NCBI GenBank assembly: GCA_963710135.1
Contig: CAVPYY010000002.1
Coordinates: 310,001-374,000 of the forward strand
From: SG8-30 sp963710135
Lineage (GTDB): Bacteria > Pseudomonadota > Gammaproteobacteria > Steroidobacterales > Steroidobacteraceae
Direction of reading: 5' to 3'
Length of the DNA stretch: 64,000 nt
Below, one piece after another: positions 11,485-20,123 of the stretch; position 1 is the stretch's first letter, and every line of letters starts with the position of its first letter. Position numbers and translations under genes: made by a program. The notes under the pieces are model-generated. The model saw nothing but the letters and a program-made list of their open reading frames with translations, made no database searches and was not told the origin of the DNA.

Positions 11485-12749
11485 GCCGGATCGGCGAGTT
11501 GATGCAGCGTCTCGGCGAGCAGGCCGTTGCCGCCGCGGCCGTGCTCGCCAGATCCGATACGGCTGCCCGCAACGCGGCGCTCGCGCGCCGCCGCCGCCGC
11601 GGTGCGGCGTGATGCCGCGACGATACTGCAGGCCAACGACGAGGACTTTGCAGCCGCCAGCGAACGCGGGCTGTCGGGTGCGCTGCTCGACCGGCTGCGC
11701 CTCGACGCGGCGCGGCTCGAAGCAGTGGCCGCCGGGCTCGAACAGGTCGCGGGCCTGCCTGATCCGGTCGGCCGCGTGCTGGCGGAGTGGCGGCGCCCGA
11801 ACGGATTGCTGATCCGCCGCGTGCAGCGTGCCGCTCGGCGTGATCGGCATCATCTACGAAAGCCGCCCGAACGTCACCGCCGACGCCGGCGCGCTCTGCC
11901 TCAAGTCCGGCAACGCGGCCATCCTGCGCGGCGGCTCGGAGAGCGTGCGCTCGAACCGTGCCATACACGCCTGCCTGGCCGAGGGCCTGACCGCGGCGGG
12001 GCTGCCCGAGGCCGCCATCCAGCTGGTGCCCACCCAGGATCGCGACGCCGTCGGCTACATGCTGAAAGGCATGACCGACTACCTCGACGTCATCGTGCCG
12101 CGCGGCGGCAAGAGCCTGATCGCGCGGGTGCAGCAGGACGCGCGCGTGCCGGTGATCGGGCATCTCGAGGGCAACTGCCACGTCTATGTCGACCGGGCGG
12201 CCGACCTGAACATGGCGCGCGAGATCGTGCTGAACGCCAAGCTGCGCCGCACCGGCATCTGCGGAGCCGCCGAGACGCTGCTGATCGACCGCGGTTGCGC
12301 CGCCACGCATCTCGCGACCGATCGTCGCGGCCCTGCTGGACGCCGGCTGCGAAGTCCGCGGCGACGCGTTGGTGCGCGCAGTGGATCCGCGGGTGCGGGC
12401 GGCCAGCGAGGACGACTGGTACACCGAGTATCTCGACGCCATCATCGCTGCGAAGGTCGTCGAGGGCCTCGATGAGGCGATCGCGCACATCGGCAAGTAT
12501 GGCTCCGCTCACACCGAGTCCATCGTCACCGAAGACCAGGCCGCGGCGGCGCGCTTCCTGCAGGAGGTGGACAGCGCGATCGTCCTGCACAATGCGTCGA
12601 CGCAGTTCGCGGACGGCGGCGAGTTCGGCATGGGCGCGGAAATCGGCATCTCGACTGACCGTTTTCACGCCCGCGGACCGGTGGGACTCGAGCAGCTGGT
12701 CAGTTACAAGTATGTGGTGCTTGGCAGCGGACAGGTCAGGCCGGGCTAG
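11481..12749 (+). CDS. proA: Gamma-glutamyl phosphate reductase ProA, frame interrupted three times
   Basis: NADPH-dependent reductase making glutamate 5-semialdehyde, the second proline-pathway enzyme. ProA similarity runs end to end but in three frames. The start is MSRIGELMQRLGEQA; the frame changes near 11587 (GC repeat), near 11826 (CAGCGTG where CGCGTG is expected) and near 12308 (GCGACCGATC where GCGCCGATC is expected). Each shift is +1, so three extra bases restore the original frame and the intact product would be about 421 residues. Conserved blocks include GVIGIIYESRPNVT, LKSGNAAILRGGSE, RRTGICGAAETLLID and GGEFGMGAEIGISTDRFHARGPVGLEQL. Loss of an essential-pathway gene beside intact proB is unlikely, so sequencing error is favoured. 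Confidence 0.9.
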
Positions 12750-12779
12750 GTGCGCGGTCGAATCAGGCAGCGGGGCTTG

Positions 12780-14465
12780 ATGCGCGGCAAGGCAATCGTC
12801 TGGCTGCTGGGCGCGCTCGTGTACCTCGGGGCGATGCCGCTGTCGGCATCCACCGCGGCGTCGTCCATGCAGGTCGGCGTGCTCGCGGGGGAGTCCGGCG
12901 ACGCGGACCGGGACGCCGTGGTCAGCGGTGCCCTCGACAATCGTTTCGCGCCCTTCGACTATCGCGAGGCGCGCCGGCAGGGCCCGGTCTTCTGGTTGCG
13001 CCTGCTGCCCGGCCAGGCCGGCGACGTGGACGGTGTGCCCGTGCTGCGCGTGCGCAAGGGCCGCCATCTTGCTCTCGAGGTGTTCGCGGGCGGGGCCGCT
13101 GCTGCAGGCCTGCCGGCCGCGACCACCTTGCCGGGATTCCGCGGCGTCGAGGACGTTGCGTTCCTGTTGCCCGCCGAGGGCGCGGCCCTGCGTGAGCCCC
13201 TCTACGTCCGGGTCGAGGCGGCCGGCGCGGGCGCCGAGGAGTTGCAACTCGGGGTCACCTCTCTCGAGACCGTGCTGCAGCAGGGACGCAATCATGCGCG
13301 CGTGGTCGCCATGGCGTTCGGCGCGCTGCTCGCCATGTCGTGCGCGGCCCTGCTGATCTTCTTCGTCCTGCCCGACCGCATCTTCCTGATCTACGCAACG
13401 CTGTTCTCGCTGCAGGCGCTGTATGTCACGTACCTGTCGGGGCAGGGATTCGACTGGCCGGTACTGCGGGCGGCGCTACCCCTGATGGCGCATGCCTGGA
13501 ATGTGCCGGCCGCGCTCAGTGGTGCCGCGGCCTGCCTGTTCGTGCGCGAGATGGCGGACCTGCGCCGCTACTCGCCGCGCGAGTACGCCGTATTCGGCTG
13601 GCTTGCGATCGCTTTCGTGGTGCTCGCCTTCGCCAATGCCGCCCACGTGGTGGGCTGGGGCGGCTGGGTCGCGGCGCTCGGCAACGTGCTGTTCCTCGGC
13701 GCGGCGCTGTTCACCGTGGTGGTGGCCTTCCTCGCCTGGCGTCGCGGCAGCCGCGCGGCCGGCTGGTTTCTGCTCGCCTGGGCCTTGCTCGAAGTGGCCA
13801 CCACCGCCACCGCCGCCACCTTCCTGTTCAGCGATGCCGAGCCGTCCTGGCTGCACTACGGCCTGCCGCTGGCGATGGTCGCGGCCGCCGTGCTGGTCGC
13901 ACTCGGCGTCGCCGACCGGCTGCTCGAGCAGCGCCGCGCCTTGACGGCCGCCGAGCGCCGCGCCGAGACCGATTCGCTGACCGGCGTCCTCAATCGCCGC
14001 TCCGTCCTGGAGCGGCTCGACGCCGCCTGTGCCCGCGTCCAGGCGCGTGACCTGCCGATTGCGCTGCTGTTCATCGATCTCGATCACTTCAAGGAGATCA
14101 ACGATGCGCACGGGCACCTCGCGGGAGACGCCTGTCTGCGGGCGGTGGTCGCCCCGATCCAGGCGGAGCTGCGCCAGTCGGACGTGATCGGTCGCTGGGG
14201 TGGCGAGGAATTCGTGGTCGTGCTGACCGGCGCCGATGCCAACGCCGCGCACGCGATCGCCGAGCGCATCGTCCAGCGCGTGGCGGATCTCACCGTCGAA
14301 GGTTTCGACAGGCCGATCCGCCTCACCTGCAGCATCGGCGTGGCCGCCAGCGACACGCTCGGCGTCTGGGGCGAGCACCTGATCGCCCGGGCCGACGCGG
14401 CCGTGTACGACGCCAAGGGGTCCGGGCGCAATCGGGTGCGCATCGCCGCCGCTGCGACCGCCTGA
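12780..14465 (+). CDS. Membrane diguanylate cyclase, 7TMR-DISM plus GGDEF
   Basis: 561-residue protein with an N-terminal signal or helix (residues 5-25) and a periplasmic beta domain of the 7TMR-DISM extracellular type (about 30-165). Seven hydrophobic helices follow (about 175-380), then a short coiled linker and a GGDEF domain (about 395-555). The active-site loop is GGEEF (RWGGEEFVVVL). RQSD five residues upstream fits the RxxD inhibitory I-site, so product feedback is expected. It makes c-di-GMP in response to an external ligand. The ATG at 12780 is chosen over an upstream in-frame GTG because a GGGG-type ribosome site precedes it. No EAL domain. Confidence 0.92.
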   Translation: MRGKAIVWLLGALVYLGAMPLSASTAASSMQVGVLAGESGDADRDAVVSGALDNRFAPFDYREARRQGPVFWLRLLPGQAGDVDGVPVLRVRKGRHLALEVFAGGAAAAGLPAATTLPGFRGVEDVAFLLPAEGAALREPLYVRVEAAGAGAEELQLGVTSLETVLQQGRNHARVVAMAFGALLAMSCAALLIFFVLPDRIFLIYATLFSLQALYVTYLSGQGFDWPVLRAALPLMAHAWNVPAALSGAAACLFVREMADLRRYSPREYAVFGWLAIAFVVLAFANAAHVVGWGGWVAALGNVLFLGAALFTVVVAFLAWRRGSRAAGWFLLAWALLEVATTATAATFLFSDAEPSWLHYGLPLAMVAAAVLVALGVADRLLEQRRALTAAERRAETDSLTGVLNRRSVLERLDAACARVQARDLPIALLFIDLDHFKEINDAHGHLAGDACLRAVVAPIQAELRQSDVIGRWGGEEFVVVLTGADANAAHAIAERIVQRVADLTVEGFDRPIRLTCSIGVAASDTLGVWGEHLIARADAAVYDAKGSGRNRVRIAAAATA

Positions 14466-14483
14466 GCGGCCGGAGCGCTGCGG

Positions 14484-16022
14484 TCAGCGGCCTGGATCGC
14501 CCTCGACGCCGCCGGACAGCGAAAATGCCCCGGCGATGCCGCGGGACCGCAGCCACTCGGCGGCAGCCAGGCTGCGAACGCCTCTGGCGCAGACCAGCAG
14601 ATACCGCCCGCGGTGATCCAGGTCGCGTGGCCCGTCGGCCAGCAGGCGCGCCAGCGGCCACTGCAGCGCGGCTGCCACGCACAATGGATTGCTGGCGGTC
14701 TCATCTGGTTCGCGAATGTCGATGATGCGGTAGCCGGCCGCGCTGGCGTCGCGCAGCGGCACTGCCACCTGCAGCCGCTCGACAGTGGCGCTGTGCAACG
14801 CCGGCAGCCGGGCGCAACCGGAGTCGCCGCATTCCGGGGCGCGGCGCGCCCGGATGCGGGTCTGTTCGTGCGTCAGCAGGTCGAGCACGATGACCTCATC
14901 GCGCAACTGGCCCGGCAGGTCGAGCAGTATCTTCAGGGTCTCCATCGCCTGCATTCCGCCGAGGACGGCCGGCACCGGCCCGAGCACCCCGCTCACCGCG
15001 CAGTTGCCGACCAGCCCATCGACCGTCGCCTCGGGCCACACGCAGCGCAGGCACGGCCCCCGCTGGTCGGGTCTCGCCACCTGCAGCTGACCCTCGTACT
15101 GGTGCACGCTCGCCAGCACTGCCGGTTTGCCTGCCCGCACGCAGGCGTCATTCACCAGGAACTTGGTGGTGAAGTTGTCGCTGCAATCGACCACGACATC
15201 CGCGGACGCGACCAGTTCGGCCGCGTTCGCCTGGTCGAATCGCGTCACCAGCGGTTCGATGCGGATCTCCGGATTGAGCGCGGCCAGCCGGTGCGCCGCA
15301 ACCCGGGCCTTGGGCTGGCCGCTGTCGCTCAATGCATAGAGAGGCTGCCGCGGCAGGTTGCTGGGTTCGACCACGTCCGCATCGACGATTCGCAGGGTGC
15401 CGACGCCGGCGCCCGCCAGCGACGAGAGGACCGGACAACCGAGGCCGCCGGCACCCACGACCAGCACCGTCGACGCGGACAGTCGTCTTTGTCCCGCCAC
15501 GCCCACCTGCTTCAGCGCCATTTGCCGCGAGTAGTCGTAGCGCGGCACCGCGCCGTGCTGGTGGACATGCCCACCCTGCTGCGAGAGCGTCGGCGGCGCC
15601 GCGCAGCGCTCGCAGTTGACCCAGCCGGAGTCGCCGTCGAGATAGTGCTCCTTCTTCCAGATCGGGACCCGCTGCTTGACCTCGTCGATGACGTAGCGGC
15701 AGGCGGCGAAGGCCTCGGCGCGGTGGCCGCTGGCGACGCCGACCCAGACCGCGAGTTCACCGAGCGCGAGCTCGCCGAGCCGATGCACGCAGCGCGCACC
15801 GCGGACCCCGAAGCGCGCGACCGCTTCGGCCACGATGCGCTCGCCTTCCTTGAGCGCCAGTTCCTCGAAGGCCTCGTAATCGAGGCGCTGGACGGCGCGG
15901 CCCTCGTTCTCGTTGCGCACCCATCCCTCGAACGAGGCGTAGCCGCCGGCGGCGACGTCCGCAAGCGAGGCCTGCAGAGCCGCGGGTTGCAGGGGGGCGT
16001 GACTGAACTCGAAGGTTCTCAT
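14484..16022 (-). CDS. Fused MoaE (molybdopterin synthase large subunit) - MoeB adenylyltransferase - rhodanese
   Basis: 512-residue single open frame joining three Mo-cofactor functions. Residues 1-~140 are MoaE, the subunit converting cyclic pyranopterin monophosphate to molybdopterin, with the catalytic Lys pair in PIWKKEHYLDGDSGW (123-124). A His/Gly linker (about 145-160) leads to a ThiF/MoeB domain (161-~405) with nucleotide loop VVGAGGLGCP, DCSDNFTTKFLVND and zinc-type Cys pair CLRC. It activates the MoaD C-terminus. Residues ~410-512 form a rhodanese domain with active loop CARGVRS, a likely sulfur donor. The start ATG overlaps the moaD stop by 2 nt. Separate moaE and moeB genes are usual. 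Confidence 0.88.
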   Translation of the reverse strand: MRTFEFSHAPLQPAALQASLADVAAGGYASFEGWVRNENEGRAVQRLDYEAFEELALKEGERIVAEAVARFGVRGARCVHRLGELALGELAVWVGVASGHRAEAFAACRYVIDEVKQRVPIWKKEHYLDGDSGWVNCERCAAPPTLSQQGGHVHQHGAVPRYDYSRQMALKQVGVAGQRRLSASTVLVVGAGGLGCPVLSSLAGAGVGTLRIVDADVVEPSNLPRQPLYALSDSGQPKARVAAHRLAALNPEIRIEPLVTRFDQANAAELVASADVVVDCSDNFTTKFLVNDACVRAGKPAVLASVHQYEGQLQVARPDQRGPCLRCVWPEATVDGLVGNCAVSGVLGPVPAVLGGMQAMETLKILLDLPGQLRDEVIVLDLLTHEQTRIRARRAPECGDSGCARLPALHSATVERLQVAVPLRDASAAGYRIIDIREPDETASNPLCVAAALQWPLARLLADGPRDLDHRGRYLLVCARGVRSLAAAEWLRSRGIAGAFSLSGGVEGDPGR

Positions 16023-16261
16023 CCGCCGGCCACGGGGGGGATGAAGACGATCTCGTCGGCCTCGGCCAACGGCCGCGACCAATCCGAGAATTCGGCGTTG
16101 ACCGCCACCTTCAGCTGCTCGCGCGCGAGCGTGAAGCCGTATCGGCTTGCCAGCTCCTGGTACAGGGCAGCCGCGTCGGGCGCCGACGTGCTGACGCGGT
16201 CCTCGCTGCGGCCGGCCTGCTCGCGCAGCAGCGCGTAGTACTTGACCCGCACCGTCGGCAT
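16019..16261 (-). CDS. moaD: Molybdopterin synthase small subunit MoaD
   Basis: 80-residue ubiquitin-like sulfur carrier. It begins MPTVRVKYYALLREQAGRSED and ends in the required Gly-Gly (FIPPVAGG), which is adenylylated by MoeB and thiocarboxylated to donate sulfur in molybdopterin synthase. The stop overlaps the moaE-moeB start, and its ATG overlaps the mobA stop by 1 nt. Its activating enzyme and its synthase partner are therefore both encoded by the next gene as one polypeptide. Confidence 0.94.
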   Translation of the reverse strand: MPTVRVKYYALLREQAGRSEDRVSTSAPDAAALYQELASRYGFTLAREQLKVAVNAEFSDWSRPLAEADEIVFIPPVAGG

Positions 16262-16864
16262 CAGACGGCGCCCCCCGTCTCGCGCCCGAGGCGTCGGCTC
16301 GCCTCCGCCCGCTCCTCGGGAGTGTTGACGTTGTCGAGCGCGCCGGAGTCGAGCGGCTCGATGAGGGTTGCGCCGTGCGCGAGGAGAAGCTTGCGGGGAC
16401 AGTGACGACCCGCGGCGATCGCGTCGAGCACGGCTGCGCGGCTGGAGGGTTCCCAGATCGCGCACAACGGCTCGGGCAGGCCGTCGTGGGCACTGCGAAA
16501 GGCGGTCGCCAGCGCGCCCCGGTCGCGATGCGCGAGCAGGTGCTCGAGAACCGGTAGCCGCAGGAAGGGCAGGTCGCAGGCCAGCACCAGCCAGGCCGCC
16601 TCCGGGTGAGTCGCCTGGGCGGCCGCGATGCCCGCGATCGGGCCCTGCGCCCTGGCGGCCGTCCACGATGCTCGGCAGTGCCGCACGCAGGGGATCCGCG
16701 GTCTGGTCGGGCCGCACCGAGACGTAGGCGCGCCGGGTGCAGGCTGCGACCATCTCGTAAACGATTTCCAGCTGTGGCCGCCCGTGCCAGGCGATCGCCG
16801 CCTTGTCTTGCCGCATGCGCGACGACCGGCCACCCGCCAGCACGAGTCCGTAGAGACTGCTCAC
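16261..16864 (-). CDS. mobA: Molybdenum cofactor guanylyltransferase MobA, one frame break
   Basis: Nucleotidyltransferase that attaches GMP to molybdopterin. The N-terminal part, from a GTG start at 16864 overlapping the moaC stop, reads VSSLYGLVLAGGRSSRMRQDKA, the MobA nucleotide-binding loop, and continues to LPSIVDGR. Similarity then resumes one base on as AQGPIAGIAAA and ACDLPFLRL (metal-binding D in the ACDxP motif), to a stop at 16261. The break lies about 16640-16665 in a GC-rich run and is a +1 shift. Corrected length is about 200 residues, normal for MobA. Confidence 0.88.
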
Positions 16865-17350
16865 GGCTCGTCGTCCCGCCAGTGGTAGTCGTGCTTGCCG
16901 CCGGTCTTCTCCAGCAGACGGGTCTCGGTGATGACGATGTCGTGCGACAACGCCTTGCACATGTCATAGACGGTCAAGGCCGCGATCGAGGCTCCGGTCA
17001 GCGCCTCCATTTCGACCCCCGTACGATGCTGCACGGCAACGCGGCAGCGAATCACGACCGTGCCCGCTGCATCCATGGCGACGTCCAGCGTGCAGTGATC
17101 GAGCGGCAGCGGGTGGCAGAACGGGATCAGCTCGTGGGTGCGCTTCGCCGCCAGGGTCCCGGCGACGATCGCCGTCTGGAACACCGGCCCCTTGCTGGTG
17201 GTGAAGCCGGCGCCGCGCAGCGCCGCGCGCGGCGGCGGCCGGCAGACGCACGTGGGCAATGGCGGTCGCACTGCGCGCGGTCACGGCCTTGCCCGAGACG
17301 TCGACCATCGTCGGCTTGCCATCCTCGTCGACATGGGTGAGCTCAGTCAT
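16861..17350 (-). CDS. moaC: Cyclic pyranopterin monophosphate synthase MoaC, one frame break
   Basis: Second enzyme of Mo-cofactor synthesis. The N-terminus MTELTHVDEDGKPTMVDVSGK, then TARSATAIAHVRLP, is in one frame. After a +1 shift in the GC repeat at about 17220-17240 it continues AGFTTSKGPVFQTAIVAG, AKRTHELIPFCHPLPLDHC, GVEMEALTGAS and TVYDMCKALSHD. These are the diagnostic MoaC blocks, with the KxxHxLIPxCHP active-site region. Corrected length is about 162 residues. It lies 2 nt after moaA, and its stop overlaps the mobA GTG. Confidence 0.9.
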
Positions 17351-17352
17351 CT

Positions 17353-18411
17353 TCAGCCGCCGATGTAATACATCTCGATCTTGCGCGTTCCCTGATCTGC
17401 GCCCGCCGCCTGGCGCAGTTCGCTGTAGCGATCCTCGCGCAACCGCCAGACGCCGCGGATGCGCTCCAGCAAGGCCGCGTCATCCGCGCCGGCGCGCAGC
17501 GGGCCGCGCAGGTCGGTGCCCTGCGTCGCGAACAGGCAGGTGTACAGCACGCCCTCCGAGGACAGGCGGGCACGGGTGCAGTCGCCGCAGAACGGCTGCG
17601 ATACCGAGGAGATGAAGCCGACCTCGCCACCGCCGTCCGTGAACACATAGCGTTCCGCCACTTCGCCGCGATAGCTGCCGGCCTCCGCTTCGAGCGGCCA
17701 GTGCGACTCGATCAGCCGCTTGAGTTCGCGCGATGGCACCACCCGGTCCGGCAACCAGTGATTGCGGTTGCCGACGTCCATGTATTCGATGAAGCGCACG
17801 ATCACACCCGTGCCCCGAAAGCGCTCGACCAGGCCGAGCACGCTGTCCTCGTTGACGCCGCGCTGCACGACCGCGTTGATCTTGATCGGCGTCAAGCCCG
17901 CTTCGCGCGAGGCCTCGATGCCGTCCAGCACGCGCTCCAGCCCGTCGAAGCCGCCACTCGTCCGCCGGAACACTTCGGGGTCGAGGCTGTCGAGGCTGAC
18001 GGTCACGCGCTTGAGGCCGTTGGCCTTCAGTTCCGCGGCATGCTGCGCCAGCAGCACGCCGTTGGTCGTCAGTGCGAGGTCCTCGACGCCAGCCAGCGAG
18101 GACAGCTCTCCGATCAGGTCGGCGATGCCGGAACGCAGCAGTGGCTCGCCGCCGGTGAGGCGGACCTTGCGGACGCCAGCTACCACGGCGAGGCGGGTGA
18201 TGCGCACGATCTCGTCGAACGACAGCCGCGCTGCGGCAGGCAGGAAGCGGTAGTCGTCGTGAAACGTCTCGCGCGGCATGCAGTACGGGCAACGGAAGTT
18301 GCAGCGGTCCATGACCGAGATGCGCAGATCGCGGAGCGGCCGGCCCAGCGTGTCGCGCGCACGAGCGGCAGGCTCGAGCCCCACGATCCCGGACTGTTGC
18401 GTCTGCGACAT
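17353..18411 (-). CDS. moaA: GTP 3',8-cyclase MoaA (radical SAM)
   Basis: 352-residue radical-SAM enzyme that starts Mo-cofactor synthesis from GTP. The N-terminal 4Fe-4S site is CNFRCPYC; the C-terminal GTP-binding cluster is CGDC plus a later Cys (FCGDCTRARLSSEGVLYTC). The protein ends in Gly-Gly (YYIGG), which is needed for activity in the family. LTGGEPLLR and TTNGVLL are further hallmarks. The ATG at 18411 is chosen because upstream sequence is low-complexity and belongs to moeA. It sits 4 nt after moeA and 2 nt before moaC. Confidence 0.96.
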   Translation of the reverse strand: MSQTQQSGIVGLEPAARARDTLGRPLRDLRISVMDRCNFRCPYCMPRETFHDDYRFLPAAARLSFDEIVRITRLAVVAGVRKVRLTGGEPLLRSGIADLIGELSSLAGVEDLALTTNGVLLAQHAAELKANGLKRVTVSLDSLDPEVFRRTSGGFDGLERVLDGIEASREAGLTPIKINAVVQRGVNEDSVLGLVERFRGTGVIVRFIEYMDVGNRNHWLPDRVVPSRELKRLIESHWPLEAEAGSYRGEVAERYVFTDGGGEVGFISSVSQPFCGDCTRARLSSEGVLYTCLFATQGTDLRGPLRAGADDAALLERIRGVWRLREDRYSELRQAAGADQGTRKIEMYYIGG

Positions 18412-18415
18412 CTGC

Positions 18416-19618
18416 CTACCACCTGTACAAGGGCGCCGGCACGCCGCGCTCGTGGGTGGCCGGACCCGGCGGCAGCTCGATGAAGCCCGCCGTGCCGGCG
18501 AGCGAATTGAAGTCCCCGGACCCCCGCGTCGGGCAGGGAAGCGCCCAGGTACGGCCGCTCCCATCGTACTGCAGGCTCACCGGCAGGAACCAGGCAAGCG
18601 CCGGCTGGAAGCTGACCGGCGAGGCGAGCGCGACCATCTCGGTGGGCACCGCGGCGGCGCCTGCCATGCGCCACAGCGCCGGGATGACGTAGCGCGCCAG
18701 GCAGACCAGCACGGACACCGGATTGCCCGGCAGCGCGAAGACCGGCTTGCCGTCCCGCGAAACGCCGAACCACATGGGACGGCCGGGCCGCTGGGCGACC
18801 TTGTGAAAGACGCGCCGCACCCCGAGGCCTGCCAGCACGTCGGGTACGTGATCGAAGCGCCCGGCCGAGACCCCGCCCGACAATACCAGCACGTCGTCGA
18901 CAGCGAGCCGCGTGCGCAAGCAGTCGGCGATAGCCCCAGGATCGTCCGGGACGTGGAAGTCCTCGACCACTGCTCCGCCGCCCTGGACCAGCGCGGCCGC
19001 CAGCGCCTGCGGATTGGACCGCCTGACCTGATGATCGAGGATCGGGCCTCCCGGCGCGACCAGCTCGTCGCCGGTCGAGACGACGGCGACCCGCGGTCGG
19101 CACGCGACGCGCACCGCGGCGAGCCCGGCGGACGCCACCACGGCGATCTCCGGTCCGCGCAGCAGGGCGCCGCTGCCGAGCAGTTGTGTGCCGGCGCGCG
19201 CATCCGAGGCCCTGCGGTGCACGTGCTGCTGTGGTTTGACCGTTGCATCGGTGGTAAGCACCACGCTGGTGTCTTCCCGCCGCAACGCTTCCACCGGGAT
19301 GACGGCGTCGCAGCCACGCGGCAGGACGGCACCGGTCATGACCTCGATGCAGGCCGAGGCGGGATCATCGAGGCTAAGTGGCGGCGCGCCGGCAGCCTGC
19401 ACGCCGGCAATCCGCAAACGCCGCGCGCCCGCCGCGATGCGCTCGCTGGCGACCGCGATACCGTCCATGGCGACCCGGTCGAAGGGCGGCGCATCCCGCT
19501 CGGCATGGACAGACTGACGCAGCACCCTCCCGGCCGCCTGCCCGAGCGGCACCAGCTCGTCCGGCAGTCCAGGCAGCTCGAGCGCGATGGCTGCCTCGGC
19601 CTCGGCCGGCGTCAGCAT
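18416..19618 (-). CDS. moeA: Molybdopterin molybdenumtransferase MoeA
   Basis: 400-residue enzyme that inserts molybdate into adenylylated molybdopterin. Recognisable segments are ERDAPPFDRVAMDGIAV (substrate loop), MTGAVLPRGCDAVIPVE, STGDELVAPG, VLSGGVSAGRFDHVPDVL (MoCF_biosynth domain) and ALPGNPVSVLVC, in the normal order. Length is typical. It heads the Mo-cofactor operon in the order moeA-moaA-moaC-mobA-moaD-moaE/moeB, covering nearly the full pathway. moaB/mog and a modABC transporter are not in the window. Confidence 0.95.
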   Translation of the reverse strand: MLTPAEAEAAIALELPGLPDELVPLGQAAGRVLRQSVHAERDAPPFDRVAMDGIAVASERIAAGARRLRIAGVQAAGAPPLSLDDPASACIEVMTGAVLPRGCDAVIPVEALRREDTSVVLTTDATVKPQQHVHRRASDARAGTQLLGSGALLRGPEIAVVASAGLAAVRVACRPRVAVVSTGDELVAPGGPILDHQVRRSNPQALAAALVQGGGAVVEDFHVPDDPGAIADCLRTRLAVDDVLVLSGGVSAGRFDHVPDVLAGLGVRRVFHKVAQRPGRPMWFGVSRDGKPVFALPGNPVSVLVCLARYVIPALWRMAGAAAVPTEMVALASPVSFQPALAWFLPVSLQYDGSGRTWALPCPTRGSGDFNSLAGTAGFIELPPGPATHERGVPAPLYRW

Positions 19619-19627
19619 GGGATCCGG

Positions 19628-19993
19628 TCAGTCCTTCTTGTTCGCTTCCTTGAACGCCCGCAGCTGCTCGTTGAAGCGATCCGCGACGCTCTGCACTTCG
19701 TCGACCGCCGCGTTGTTCTTCTTGGCCTGCATGTCGGCCAGCTCTTTCTTGCGCGCGTCGTCGAGTTCGGGGTTGGCGAGGATCGCCTTGAGTTCCATGT
19801 CGAGACAAGCGTTATAGGCCGCAACGTCCGCATCGAACTGTTTCACCAGCTGCTGTGTCGCCACCATCTGTTCGTAGGTGGCAGTGCGTCCGTCCGGCAT
19901 GCTTTCCGGTGGGCGCGGATAGATGCAGGCCGCCTGCGCAGTGGCGGCGGACGCGGCGAGCAGGGTGGCACAAGCCAGCGCTTGGATCTTCAT
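19628..19993 (-). CDS. Small secreted protein with signal peptide, unknown function
   Basis: 121-residue protein. Residues 1-22 form a clear Sec signal peptide (Lys, hydrophobic core, cleavage after AQA). The mature part is mainly helical and charged, with two Cys (in AACIYPRPPESMPDG and AYNACLD) that could form a disulfide, and a Lys-rich end. The segment MPDGRTATYEQMVATQQLVKQF followed by coiled-coil-like helices is the main recognisable feature. It is 9 nt upstream of moeA on the same strand, but no Mo-cofactor role is evident. Function not recognised. Confidence 0.75.
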   Translation of the reverse strand: MKIQALACATLLAASAATAQAACIYPRPPESMPDGRTATYEQMVATQQLVKQFDADVAAYNACLDMELKAILANPELDDARKKELADMQAKKNNAAVDEVQSVADRFNEQLRAFKEANKKD

Positions 19994-20123
19994 GGGTCAG
20001 GGTTCCTCGGCCAGTTCAAGGGTGATCACGGGGCCGCAGGCTGGGACGGCGGCTGCACACCGGAGTCTAGCCCAGCGGGGCCGCGTCAGGCGACCCGACT
20101 ACCCTCGGACCGTCGCGGGCCCG

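Noticed and set aside
11481..12749. proA as a true pseudogene
   Set aside because: All three shifts are single-base insertions and net frame is restored; conservation is intact beside a normal proB. Sequencing error is preferred, though not proven.
16023..16967. Upstream extension of the MoaE-MoeB frame
   Set aside because: Overlaps moaC, mobA and moaD in another frame and has no family similarity; ATG 16022 gives a normal MoaE start.
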